From Gammaproteobacteria bacterium (GTDB lineage Bacteria; Pseudomonadota; Gammaproteobacteria; SURF-13), in the NCBI GenBank assembly GCA_030680605.1, contig JAUXUQ010000021.1:2501-66500 (forward strand): 64,000 bases of DNA, in the 5' to 3' direction. Position 1 is the stretch's first letter. Every line of letters begins with the position of its first letter. Positions 28,937 through 37,182 of the stretch are shown here, piece by piece. The position numbers were made by a program, and so were the translations under genes. The notes under the pieces were generated by a model, which was given only the letters and a program-made list of their open reading frames with translations, did no database searches and had not been told where the DNA came from.

Positions 28937-29012
28937 AACCCGGCCTCGGCCAGCCCCAAAAAATACCCGCCTTGAAACAAGCTGCGGGGTCTAATCCAGC
29001 ACAGGTGGCTTG
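28937..29012. repeat. Direct repeat, right copy
   Basis: Same-orientation partner of 27521-27596. It begins 59 bp after the DUF2235 stop codon and closes the 1.4-kb module. Confidence 0.8.
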
Positions 29013-29073
29013 CCAATGGTGTCAGGAAGACCTTACAGGATGCGTACTATTTTATAAGTAGGGGTTTCAGCCT

Positions 29074-29481
29074 ATGGATATTTTAACGCTCGCTCCAATT
29101 GTAATCTTCATCGGCACCATCGGTGCACTGCTTTACTTAAGATATCGTGATTATGCATCTTTGACACAAGCAGAAAAAGAATAGCTTCTTGCAGAAAGTA
29201 GTAGAGTTACTCTTGAGAAAGCCGGTGGGCGTGTACAGTCGTTAAGTAAAAAAATTGATGAGTTGATGCCCGCATTTATATCAGTGGTTGTTCTCCTCTA
29301 AAGCATCTACGTTATTCTCTCCGCAAACTATGGTGAAGCCCAAAACAAGTGGGCACTTGGGTCGATAGGGATGATTTTGGGGTATTGGCTTCGCTCAACA
29401 GCTAAAAGCGGGGGCGGAAAGCGTAGCCAGCAAAAGATCAATCGAGTCAGACCATTGATTCGCCAAAATGCCGATCATTGA
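29074..29481 (+). pseudogene. Small membrane protein broken by two in-frame stops
   Basis: One uninterrupted frame of 136 codons runs from ATG 29074 to TGA 29479-29481 except for TAG at 29182 and TAA at 29299. It reads MDILTLAPIVIFIGTIGALL (membrane segment), a charged coiled-coil-like middle (KAGGRVQSLSKKIDELM), a second hydrophobic segment broken by the TAA, and IGMILGYWLRSTAKSGG. Both stops could come from CAG/CAA glutamine codons by a single C-to-T change. The lower GC content suggests foreign origin. Family not recognised. Confidence 0.6.
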
Positions 29482-29903
29482 CGCTCCCAAGGTTCAACTT
29501 CACCTGCTCGCACTGTAAACATGGGATGCGCCTCTGGTACTTCAGTAGCCAGCCACTTCCGATAAAGCGCGGGGTTACGCACGCTGAGTTTTACCAGGAG
29601 GTGCGCCCATTCATACGCCATCTGGCCGGACGTGACAGTCAGTGTTACGACCTTTCGTGTTGGTTTGATTTTGCTTTTATTGAAAGAGTACCCGCGCATC
29701 TCGGCCTCGGCATGAATAGCCGTTAGATACAGCGAGATGGCCGCGAGTGGCGCTGAGTGGTTCTTAAAGCGGTCCAACTGCGGATGATTGCGATAACCAC
29801 GCGTTTCGCCCCGTAGAACGGACTGCGCCAAAAGGGTTTCCCGCCACAGCGCGACTAGACCTTGAGGATCGAGATACTTGGAATGTAATGACCAGAGACG
29901 CAT
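29475..29903 (-). CDS. Pyrimidine dimer DNA glycosylase family protein
   Basis: A 142-residue protein of the Pyr_excise (T4 endonuclease V-like) family, base excision enzymes for UV photoproducts. The N-terminus MRLWSLHSKYLDPQGLVALWRETLLAQ with the following RGETRGYRNHPQLDRF is the family core. In T4 EndoV the N-terminal threonine is the nucleophile, whereas in this branch the first residue after methionine is arginine, so catalysis is not proven. Its ATG lies 10 bases after an attC-like site, as in integron cassettes. It converges on a broken membrane gene with 7 bp overlap. Confidence 0.8.
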   Translation of the reverse strand: MRLWSLHSKYLDPQGLVALWRETLLAQSVLRGETRGYRNHPQLDRFKNHSAPLAAISLYLTAIHAEAEMRGYSFNKSKIKPTRKVVTLTVTSGQMAYEWAHLLVKLSVRNPALYRKWLATEVPEAHPMFTVRAGEVEPWERQ

Positions 29904-29913
29904 GCTCTATGGC

Positions 29914-30000
29914 GCCCAACGCTTCGCATCACCGGCAGCAAAAAGCAGAGCGAGGAACGAGCGGCGCTTTTTGCTGCCCGCGTGCATGCGATTGTTAGGT
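29914..30000 (-). other. attC-like recombination site
   Basis: Read on the minus strand, the 87-bp block begins ACCTAAC and ends GTTGGGC, fitting the R'' (RYYYAAC) and R' (GTTRRRY) core sites of integron attC elements. Inside are CGCAT/ATGCG arms and a 13-bp perfect stem (29934-29946 with 29966-29978). The stop codon of the stress-protein gene lies within R'', and the next gene starts 10 bases after R', a cassette-like layout. No integrase is in the window. Confidence 0.6.
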
Positions 30001-31029
30001 TTTCTTGTCGCTCAACGAACCCATCTTAAGTAGCATCAAGTTTGGTATCTGCTGCTCAGATAGCTTTATCGGGGAGACAAAGCCAAGAGGTTTTACGGCG
30101 AGTACGGAACATTGCAATTGTTCGAGAATGGCTTCTGCAGTATTACCGATGAACAATCCAGCTATGCCTGTCCGGGCGACCGTTCCCATGACCACCAGAT
30201 CGGCTTGCAGCTGCTTCGCTGTATCCGGTATGACCTTGGAGGCTGCTCCGCGGAGAAAATGGTATTGAGGAGAAAGATGATCGTAGGCCTCTTTTCCTAT
30301 TCGGTCTCTTAACTGCTCGCGAAGGCGGCTTAAGTCTCTTTCATGACGTGAACGTTCACCTTCAACATAGGCCATGCCAGCTTCGTCCGGATTGTCGCTC
30401 CATGACCGCACCATCATTTCGGCCGGGGCATCCCAGACATGAACTAAATGCAATGCAGCGAAGTTGGACAACGCGAGCGAACTGGACAGTGCAAGAATCT
30501 TCTGGTTGAGGTTCTGATCTACTGTGTCAGACGTGTCAGGCATATCCAGGTTGAAGTCGACGGCGGCCAGAATGCATGCGTAATTCGCCTTTTCCTCTGG
30601 ACGCGTTAACCATACTGGACAGGGACACTTGCGCAGCAAATGCATGTCGTCGCTGCCAAACAGCCGTTCGATGAAGTTTGGATTTTCGGCGGGCTTGATC
30701 AGCAGATCGTGCTTGTTGCGCATAACGGCGCGAATTGCTTCAAGGAACGTTTTACCCACCAGCACGTCCAGCCGGATGCTGAGGCGTTGCTTGTAGGGCG
30801 CGATCAGGGACTCCAGTTCCTCCCGGCGTTTGTTAACCATGGCTGTCTGTAATTTGGCAGAGGTGGGCCCGCCGGGCGGCGTACCGATACTCGCCGTGAC
30901 AACCGGAACGACCGCAATAACCGTCAGGTCCGCCTGATTATTTTCCGCCAGCGACACCGCCCGCGTTATCGCCGGTCCCTGCGCAACGGATGCCTCGGAG
31001 ACGTAGAGAATGTTCTTGAATTGCCTCAT
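29995..31029 (-). CDS. Tandem universal stress protein (UspE-like)
   Basis: Cytoplasmic stress protein with two Usp domains in 344 residues. The start at 31029 has a strong GGAGGTG site, in contrast to a GTG at 31044. The first domain starts FKNILYVSEASVAQG. The second has the ATP-binding pattern VVMGTVARTGIAGLFIGNTAEAILEQLQ. The lysine-rich tail ends SLSDKKT with the TAA inside an attC-like site. It follows a Kef-type antiporter gene on the same strand after about 72 bp, a pairing that suggests shared control under stress. Confidence 0.9.
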   Translation of the reverse strand: MRQFKNILYVSEASVAQGPAITRAVSLAENNQADLTVIAVVPVVTASIGTPPGGPTSAKLQTAMVNKRREELESLIAPYKQRLSIRLDVLVGKTFLEAIRAVMRNKHDLLIKPAENPNFIERLFGSDDMHLLRKCPCPVWLTRPEEKANYACILAAVDFNLDMPDTSDTVDQNLNQKILALSSSLALSNFAALHLVHVWDAPAEMMVRSWSDNPDEAGMAYVEGERSRHERDLSRLREQLRDRIGKEAYDHLSPQYHFLRGAASKVIPDTAKQLQADLVVMGTVARTGIAGLFIGNTAEAILEQLQCSVLAVKPLGFVSPIKLSEQQIPNLMLLKMGSLSDKKT

Positions 31030-31101
31030 ATTATTCACCTCCACCTCCAGACGGCCGGCAACGCACCCGGTGATGCGCGCAAGCGCCTGGTTGAATTTTT
31101 A

Positions 31102-32805
31102 CTACTTTTCCTGCTCATCTTCCAGTATGGGCCTGTAGCCCCAATCTCTCACGCCCTGGACTACCTGATCGATATCGTCAGACGGAACGTGAAGCATCTG
31201 CAGCGCGGTCACACCGAGGCGCAGGCTCGCTTCAATTGTTTCTGGATACGCGTGGATAGCGCCGGCATCAAGCAGCCGTGTACTTGTTTCAAGATCCCGC
31301 GCCCGCGCGATGACCGGCACCTGCGGACAGGTTCTGCGCAAATAGGAAATCGTGTCCAATGCCGTGGCGAAGCTGTCAACGGTAATCACGACCAGAGAAG
31401 CGCGTTCCACATGAACGGCGGTCAGCAATCCCGGATCGGAAATGTCACCATACGATACCGGGTGACCATCCGCTCTTCCCTGCGCTACCCGCTTCGAATC
31501 GGTGTCAAAGGCCACGAACGGAACACCGCTTGAATGCAATAGCACGGCGATGGTGTGGCCTACGCGGCCATAACCGCCGATCACGACCTGTTGTCCCGGA
31601 GTTTCCGGCAACTCCGGAATAGCGCGCGCCTCAGCACGCGGGGTTCCGGCCAGCCGGGCCGCAATGACGCCATTGAAGCGAACCAGAACGGCGCCTGCGA
31701 TCATCGAGAGCAAAACCGATGTTATCGCGATCTGACCCAGTTGCATGTCGATTACGCCGGTATCCAACGCGATGGCAATGAGGGCGAGGCCGAATTCACC
31801 GCCCACGCTCAACAACAAGCCGGTGCGCCACGCGACCTGGGTGTCAACCCCGATCCTGCGCACCATTGCGGCGACAATCAGTGTCTTGCTCACCAGAATG
31901 AGCAACGCGCCGAGCAGGGTCCAGTACCATATGGGTGGTATCGCGGCCGGGTCGAAGCGCATGCCGATGCCGATAAAGAACAAACCAAGCAGTACATCCC
32001 GGAAAGGGCGTATGCTCGATTCCACCTGGTGGCGGAACTCCGTCTCACCCAGCATCATTCCGGCAAGAAATCCCCCGAATGCCAGCGACAACCCGAGACT
32101 GTTTGTGGTCCATGCGGCGAGCAATGTGACCAGCAGCACTGCCAGCGTGAACATTTCGATAGACCTGCGTTCCGAAACGATATGAAACAGCGGACGGAGC
32201 AGCCAGCGCCCTGCAAAGAACACGAGCGCGAAGGCGAGAACGGCTTTCGCGAGCGCCCAGCCTAAAGCGCCCGCCAGCACATCCGCAGCGACTGCCGTGC
32301 CCAGCACGGGTATGATCACCAGAAAAGGAACGGCGGTGACGTCCTGAAAAACAGACATCGCGAGTCCGAGGCGGCCGTGTCGGGTGTTTTCCTCGCCCTG
32401 CTCGGTCAACAGGCTGGAAATAATGGTCGTCGACGACTGGGCGAAGACGGCACCGAACACGAACGCGGCTGCGACGGGAAGCCCGGCGAGCCACAAGATA
32501 GTCCCAACGAGCAAGGTTGTGAATACGACCTGCCCGCTTCCCAGTCCCAGGACCTGGTGCCGCAACGCGTGCAATTGCGGCAGGGAGAAATTAAGCCCAA
32601 TCATAAACAGCAGGAAGACGACGCCGAATTCAGCGAGCGCTGCAAACTCCGGCACCGAGACCGTCGGCCCCAGCGTGTATGGCCCGAGAATCACGCCCAC
32701 CAGTAAATACCCCAGGCTGGTCGGGATATGCAAGCGCTGAAACGTAACCACGACGGCTATCGCTACGGCCAGAAGCAAGAGGATTTGTGCGAGATGCTCC
32801 ATCAT
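31102..32805 (-). CDS. CPA2 cation:proton antiporter with TrkA-N domain (YbaL/Kef-like)
   Basis: Inner-membrane potassium or sodium:proton antiporter. The 567-residue protein has about twelve membrane segments (residues 1-385). These include the family core FGVVFLLFMIGLNFSLPQL and FAQSSTTIISSLL. A cytoplasmic TrkA-N/RCK domain follows (QVVIGGYGRVGHTIAVLLHS, AFDTDSKRVAQG, YGDISDPGLL) that binds NAD(H). Membrane topology and length match E. coli YbaL/RosB more than KefB/C. The start could be the second methionine, 3 bp inside. Confidence 0.93.
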   Translation of the reverse strand: MMEHLAQILLLLAVAIAVVVTFQRLHIPTSLGYLLVGVILGPYTLGPTVSVPEFAALAEFGVVFLLFMIGLNFSLPQLHALRHQVLGLGSGQVVFTTLLVGTILWLAGLPVAAAFVFGAVFAQSSTTIISSLLTEQGEENTRHGRLGLAMSVFQDVTAVPFLVIIPVLGTAVAADVLAGALGWALAKAVLAFALVFFAGRWLLRPLFHIVSERRSIEMFTLAVLLVTLLAAWTTNSLGLSLAFGGFLAGMMLGETEFRHQVESSIRPFRDVLLGLFFIGIGMRFDPAAIPPIWYWTLLGALLILVSKTLIVAAMVRRIGVDTQVAWRTGLLLSVGGEFGLALIAIALDTGVIDMQLGQIAITSVLLSMIAGAVLVRFNGVIAARLAGTPRAEARAIPELPETPGQQVVIGGYGRVGHTIAVLLHSSGVPFVAFDTDSKRVAQGRADGHPVSYGDISDPGLLTAVHVERASLVVITVDSFATALDTISYLRRTCPQVPVIARARDLETSTRLLDAGAIHAYPETIEASLRLGVTALQMLHVPSDDIDQVVQGVRDWGYRPILEDEQEK

Positions 32806-32924
32806 TGGTTTGTTTCGCTGTCAAGAGAGCCTAACGAATGATATCGACTCCCCCTGCTTCTGGGGCATCAGATGTGCCAGACTGAAGGTGTAAGCCATCA
32901 ATCAACGGAAGAGGAGGAGTCATC

Positions 32925-33074
32925 ATGAACGTTGCTACCATGGGTATTGATTTGGCAAGGAATAGCTTTAGTGTGCATGGGGTCGATGCCCGAGGCAAGA
33001 CAGTGTTCCGCAAAAATCTCAGTCGTGACCCCTGTGACGTACTCGAGCAAAATATTAGCCGCCATCGAAATTAA
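32925..33074 (+). pseudogene. IS110-family transposase N-terminal remnant
   Basis: From ATG 32925, with a GAGGAGG site, 49 codons read MNVATMGIDLARNSFSVHG and then VDARGKTVFRKNLSR. That is the DEDD-type RuvC-like start of IS110/IS1111 transposases with the first catalytic aspartate in GIDLA. Homology stops after about 35 residues, where the frame enters unrelated DNA and ends. About 65 bp upstream of the ATG may belong to the IS left end. Confidence 0.8.
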
Positions 33075-33103
33075 GCCAATCCGGCCACCATGCCGAACCG
33101 GGC

Positions 33104-33205
33104 GAATCAATGGAATCAATGGAAAATCAATGTGAAAATCAATGCATGGAATCAATGGGGTCAGACTCGGTGAATCAATGGGGTCAGACTCGATTGATTC
33201 TGAAT
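33104..33205. repeat. REP units, left block of the RAYT element
   Basis: Tandem degenerate copies of a GAATCAATGG unit lead into two full copies of AATCAATGGGGTCAGACTCG (33149-33170, 33172-33193). The block reaches into the transposase gene and encodes its last residues and stop codon. Confidence 0.85.
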
Positions 33206-33894
33206 TTTTCTGATTTTCTATCCCCACCCCTGGCTCCCGGCTCAACTCGTCTCTCCAATCGCTTTTGAATGCGTTGCTTGAACCGATCATTTCCTAACAC
33301 CCAGGCTTTATTGGTCGCTTCTCTTATTTCGGTGATGCTTTTCTCGGGAATATGATGCTTGAATAGCTGGCGGTAGGCAGCCTGACGCTCTTCGTCGGCC
33401 TTGCCCAAGCGCCGGTATTCAAGATACGGCGTCACCAAATCATTGGGCTGACCCAAGGCGTTGTGATGATAACTTGACCAAGGATATTCGGACGGATGTG
33501 ACACCATGCCTGCCCGTACCGGATTTAACTCTATGTAGCGCATGCACGTCAACAGGTAGGCTTCGGTATCAATCAGGGTGGCTTTATAGCGGCCTTCCCA
33601 CAGGGTGCCGGTACGCTGGTAGTAGTAGTTGAAGTACTGCACATAGTAACGCCCCAGCATTTGCATGGCTTTTGGAAGGCTTTGTTCTTCGTGTGGTGTG
33701 ATGAGTAAATGTACGTGGTTGGTCATCAGTACATAGGCATGAACATCACAGCCGTGGTGGTCGCAGGCTAACTGTAACTTTTCAAGATAGAAACGGTAGT
33801 CTGCGTCGGCACAGAAGATTTCTGTACGGTTGTTGCCGCGCAGGATGATATGTTGCGGTTGGCCGGGAATTACAAATCTAGGTAAGCGCGCCAT
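33184..33894 (-). CDS. REP-associated tyrosine transposase (RAYT)
   Basis: Y1 HUH-superfamily transposase that moves or processes REP sequences. The 236-residue protein starts MARLPRFVIPGQPQHIILRG. It has the HUH motif in YVLMTNHVHLLITP, the catalytic-tyrosine helix region GRYYVQYFNYYYQRTGTLWEGRYKA, and YIELNPVRAGMV. The last codons (INRV, stop) are made by the flanking REP. REP blocks in inverted orientation lie on both sides, so the whole unit looks like one insertion into older IS debris. It appears intact. Confidence 0.92.
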   Translation of the reverse strand: MARLPRFVIPGQPQHIILRGNNRTEIFCADADYRFYLEKLQLACDHHGCDVHAYVLMTNHVHLLITPHEEQSLPKAMQMLGRYYVQYFNYYYQRTGTLWEGRYKATLIDTEAYLLTCMRYIELNPVRAGMVSHPSEYPWSSYHHNALGQPNDLVTPYLEYRRLGKADEERQAAYRQLFKHHIPEKSITEIREATNKAWVLGNDRFKQRIQKRLERRVEPGARGGDRKSEKFRINRV

Positions 33895-33948
33895 TGCCTG
33901 CCACCAGCTTCATGGGAATAGGCACTGTACTGCGTTTTCAATCAAATA

Positions 33949-33997
33949 TCAATCGAGTCTGACCCCATTGATTCTGAGTCTGACCCCATTGATTCTT
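33949..33997. repeat. REP units, right block of the RAYT element
   Basis: Two copies of the AATCAATGGGGTCAGACTC unit in inverse orientation to the left block (33951-33970 and 33976-33995). They interrupt an IS3-type remnant. Confidence 0.85.
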
Positions 33998-34107
33998 GAA
34001 CTGATCGCCATACCTCGACACTTTGCGGGGCCCTGATCTTGCCATTCCACACCTCCGAGCTCGTTAGCCCAAGGTGTCAACTAAATCGGGGAAAGTTTAA
34101 GGGGCCA
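33996..34107 (-). pseudogene. IS3-family OrfA remnant with one IS end
   Basis: On the minus strand a TGGCCCCTTAAACTTTCCCC end is followed by GGAGGTG and an ATG at 34045 reading MARSGPRKVSRYGDQFK. This is the start of an OrfA-type helix-turn-helix protein of IS3-like elements. After 17 codons it runs into the REP block of the RAYT element. The rest of the IS is absent. Confidence 0.65.
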
Positions 34108-34127
34108 GTTGATTGTGTCGTTAGATG

Positions 34128-35465
34128 CTATTCCCGTATTTTCTCAAACAACGCGATGGACTCAACATGCGTGGTGTGCGGAAACATGTCCATCACGCCC
34201 GCACTCAGCAGCCTGTATCCACGCTGCACCAGCTCCTGTGCGTCGCGCGCCAGGGTGGCGGGATTGCACGAGACGTACACAATTCTTGAGGCCCCGAACA
34301 GCGGCAGTTGCCTGACGATCTCCAGCGCGCCGGTGCGCGGCGGGTCGAGCATAATCTTGTCAAAGCACTGTTCGGCCCACGGCTGTTGCGCCAAATCCTG
34401 ACTGAGGTCGGCAGCGTAGAATTCCGCGTTGTGGATACCGTTGTGGCGCGCATTGTCTTTTGCGCGCTGCACCAGTTTCGCATCACCCTCCACTCCAGTG
34501 ACATGTCCGGCATGGCGCGCCAACGGCAGGGTGAAATTGCCGAGGCCGCAGAACAGATCGAGCACACGCTCCTGCGGCTTGAGGTCGAGCAGACCGATGA
34601 CGCTCGCGATCATGGCGCGGTTGATCTCGCCGTTGACCTGCACAAAGTCGGTCGGTGAGAAAAACAGTTCGAGTCCGTCATCGGGTAGCCGGTAACTCAA
34701 ACTCGCGGCCTCCGGCCAGATCAAGGTCACGCTCTCCGGCCCTGACGGTTGCAGATATATCTGTAAGCCGTGCGCCTCACCGAACTGCTGCATCTTTTCC
34801 AGATCGGAACCGCTCAACGCGGCCAGGTTGCGAAATACCAAGGCCGTCGCTTCGTCACCCACGGCCACTTCAATCTGCGGAATGCAGTTATAGCTTTCGA
34901 GACCGGCGATAAGCGCACGCAATTCGGGCAGCCGTTCGCCGACCGAGGGGTGCAACACCTCGCAGCGCTCAAGATCGGCCAGCAGGGCGCTGCGCTTTTC
35001 ACGAAATCCGACCAGCAGCCGGTCTTTCTTGAGGACGAACTTCACCCCCAACCGCGCACGGCGGCGGTAGCCCCAGTGCGGGCCCCTCAGCGGCGGCAAT
35101 ACCTGCTCCGGCTCGACTCTCCCGATCTGCCTGAGATTGTCCAGCAGGACCTGCTGCTTGGCCTCGATCTGTGCAGCGCCCTCCATATGTTGCAGGCTGC
35201 ATCCGCCACAGATATTGAAATGAGTACAGCGCGGGGTTACACGCTGCGGCGACGGTTTGAGAATTTGCGCGACTGTTCCTTCATCGTAGCGCTTGCGTTG
35301 TGCGACATAGGTGAACATCACCTCTTCGCCCGGCAGCGCGCCTTCGATGAACACGGCCTTGCCGCCGACATGCGCCACACCGCGCCCATCATGGTTGAGT
35401 GACTCGACGTGAGCCGGCACGGGCTCTTGCGGCAGTGATTTTAAATTACGCGAACGGCGGGGCAT
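34128..35465 (-). CDS. rlmD: 23S rRNA (uracil(1939)-C5)-methyltransferase
   Basis: SAM-dependent rRNA methyltransferase with a 4Fe-4S cluster. The 445-residue protein has an N-terminal TRAM domain (HVESLNHDGRGVAHVGGKAVFI), cluster cysteines at 80, 86 and 89 (CTHFNICGGC) plus one in LERCEVLHPS, then the Rossmann domain (VLDLFCGLGNFTLPLA). DPPRTGALEIV and the catalytic cysteine in VYVSCNPATLARD follow. The C-terminal PHTTHVESIALFEK is the family signature. Confidence 0.96.
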   Translation of the reverse strand: MPRRSRNLKSLPQEPVPAHVESLNHDGRGVAHVGGKAVFIEGALPGEEVMFTYVAQRKRYDEGTVAQILKPSPQRVTPRCTHFNICGGCSLQHMEGAAQIEAKQQVLLDNLRQIGRVEPEQVLPPLRGPHWGYRRRARLGVKFVLKKDRLLVGFREKRSALLADLERCEVLHPSVGERLPELRALIAGLESYNCIPQIEVAVGDEATALVFRNLAALSGSDLEKMQQFGEAHGLQIYLQPSGPESVTLIWPEAASLSYRLPDDGLELFFSPTDFVQVNGEINRAMIASVIGLLDLKPQERVLDLFCGLGNFTLPLARHAGHVTGVEGDAKLVQRAKDNARHNGIHNAEFYAADLSQDLAQQPWAEQCFDKIMLDPPRTGALEIVRQLPLFGASRIVYVSCNPATLARDAQELVQRGYRLLSAGVMDMFPHTTHVESIALFEKIRE

Positions 35466-35516
35466 TTAGAAGCAGTGGCAAGTTACAAGTAGCAGGAAGG
35501 CGCAGAGGTGCGCCGG

Positions 35517-36287
35517 TTAGCGCCAGGCAGCGAGAAACTCATCAAGATGCGGCTTGCCTGTGCTGGCAAGCTCATCGCGCAGGCGCTGGCACGCGTGTTC
35601 ATATTCCGGCGGCGTCAGGTGGCCACGGATCAGCTCAAAGCGCAGATAGACCAGATAGGTGTTGAGCACGTCGGTTTCGCAGTAGTTGCGTATCTTCAGG
35701 ATATCGCCTTGCTGGTAGTGATCCCACACCTGGCTGCCGTGCATGCCCATCTTGCCGGGGAAACCCAGCAGCGTGGCGATTTCATCCAGCGGCGCCGTGG
35801 CGCGTGCCTGATACAGGGAAATCACATCCATAAGATCGGTATGGCGGGCATGATAACGGCTGAGGTAGTTGTTCCATTTGAAGCTGCTGTCCGCCTCGCC
35901 GGTATCCCAATATCTGGGTGAGGCCACCCCATGCACCAGCGCCCGATAATGCAATACCGGCAGGTCGAACCCGCCGCCGTTCCAGGACACCAGTGTCGGG
36001 CTGTATTTCTCAATGCCGTCAAAAAAGCGGGTGATCAGCTCGCCTTCGGAGGAGTCTGCATCGCCCAGCGACCAGACCTTGAGCTTGTCGCGCGTGTGCA
36101 CCACCACCGAGATGGTGATGATGCGGTGCAGGTGCAGGCGCAGAAACTCCGAGCTGCCGGTTTCCTGCCGCCGCGCATAATACATGACCTCGGCGACCTC
36201 CTTGTCGTTGAGGCCTTCCAGCTGATACAGCCGCCGTCCACCTTCTACGTCCGGCACGGTCTCAATATCAAACACCATGATGTTCAT
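35517..36287 (-). CDS. Predicted 3'-5' exonuclease, PolB-type (DUF2323 group)
   Basis: RNase H-fold exonuclease related to the proofreading domain of B-family polymerases, standing alone without a polymerase part. The 256-residue protein shows the DEDDy layout: FDIETVPD (Exo I, two acidic residues), LVSWNGGGFDLPVL (Exo II), and YCETDVLNTYLVY (Exo III with tyrosine and aspartate). It probably trims DNA in repair, but that is inference. The start overlaps the cysM stop (ATGA), so the two are coupled. Confidence 0.85.
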   Translation of the reverse strand: MNIMVFDIETVPDVEGGRRLYQLEGLNDKEVAEVMYYARRQETGSSEFLRLHLHRIITISVVVHTRDKLKVWSLGDADSSEGELITRFFDGIEKYSPTLVSWNGGGFDLPVLHYRALVHGVASPRYWDTGEADSSFKWNNYLSRYHARHTDLMDVISLYQARATAPLDEIATLLGFPGKMGMHGSQVWDHYQQGDILKIRNYCETDVLNTYLVYLRFELIRGHLTPPEYEHACQRLRDELASTGKPHLDEFLAAWR

Positions 36288-37180
36288 TCCGGAAACACCC
36301 CGGTAGACAGGTAGCGGTCACCCCGGTCGCAGATGATGGTGACGATAACGGCATCGCTGACCGCTTGCGACAGCCGCAACGCCGCCGCCACCGCACCGCC
36401 CGACGAAATGCCGGCAAAGATACCCTCCCGTGCGGCGAGCTCGCGCGTCATCGCCTCCGCCTCGCTCTGGCTCACCTCCATCACCTGATCCACACGCGTG
36501 GGGTCATAAATCTTCGGCAGGTAGGCCTCTGGCCAGCGGCGGATGCCGGGGATTTGCGTGCCCTCAGTCGGCTGCACACCAATAATCTGCACTGTGGGGT
36601 TTTTCTCTTTCAGAAAGCGCGAGGCACCCATGATGGTACCGGTGGTGCCCATGGCACTGACAAAGTGGGTGATCTTGCCCTCTGTGTCGCGCCAGATTTC
36701 AGGCCCGGTAGTTTCATAGTGCGCGCGCGGATTGTCGTGGTTGGAGAACTGGTCGAGCACACGACCCTTGCCCTCGGCCTGCATCTGCAAGGCGAGGTCG
36801 CGCGCGCCCTCCATACCGGCCTGTTTTGACACCAGAATGATCTCGGCGCCAAACGCCTTCATGGTGCTGCGCCGCTCTACGCTCATATGCTCAGGCATGA
36901 TGAGCGTCAGGCGATAGCCGCGTATTGCCGCCGCCATGGCGAGTGCAATGCCGGTATTGCCGCTGGTAGCCTCAATCAGTGCGTCGCCCGATGTGATCTC
37001 GCCACGCGCCTCGGCGTGCCTGATCATGCTCATGGCCGGACGATCCTTCACCGAGCCGGCCGGATTATTACCCTCCAGCTTGACCAGCAGGGTGTTGGAC
37101 GTGGCGCCCGGCAGGCGCTGCAGGCACACCAGCGGTGTGTTGCCGATAAACGCCTCAATCGTGGGATGGTCTGTGGCCAT
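36284..37180 (-). CDS. cysM: Cysteine synthase B
   Basis: PLP enzyme forming cysteine (or S-sulfocysteine) from O-acetylserine and sulfide (or thiosulfate). The 298-residue protein has the PLP lysine in NNPAGSVKDRPAMSM, the TSGNTGIALAMAAAI loop, the phosphate-binding GTTGTIMGASRFLKE, and SSGGAVAAAL. The shorter length and the PEHMSVERR segment favour CysM over CysK. It follows acpS after 2 bp and overlaps the exonuclease gene. Confidence 0.95.
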   Translation of the reverse strand: MATDHPTIEAFIGNTPLVCLQRLPGATSNTLLVKLEGNNPAGSVKDRPAMSMIRHAEARGEITSGDALIEATSGNTGIALAMAAAIRGYRLTLIMPEHMSVERRSTMKAFGAEIILVSKQAGMEGARDLALQMQAEGKGRVLDQFSNHDNPRAHYETTGPEIWRDTEGKITHFVSAMGTTGTIMGASRFLKEKNPTVQIIGVQPTEGTQIPGIRRWPEAYLPKIYDPTRVDQVMEVSQSEAEAMTRELAAREGIFAGISSGGAVAAALRLSQAVSDAVIVTIICDRGDRYLSTGVFPE

Positions 37181-37182
37181 GA

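Noticed and set aside
33104-33205. Tandem GAATCAATGG units considered as a CRISPR array
   Set aside because: Units are contiguous without unique spacers, no cas genes are present, and the sequence matches REP blocks on the other side of the RAYT gene.
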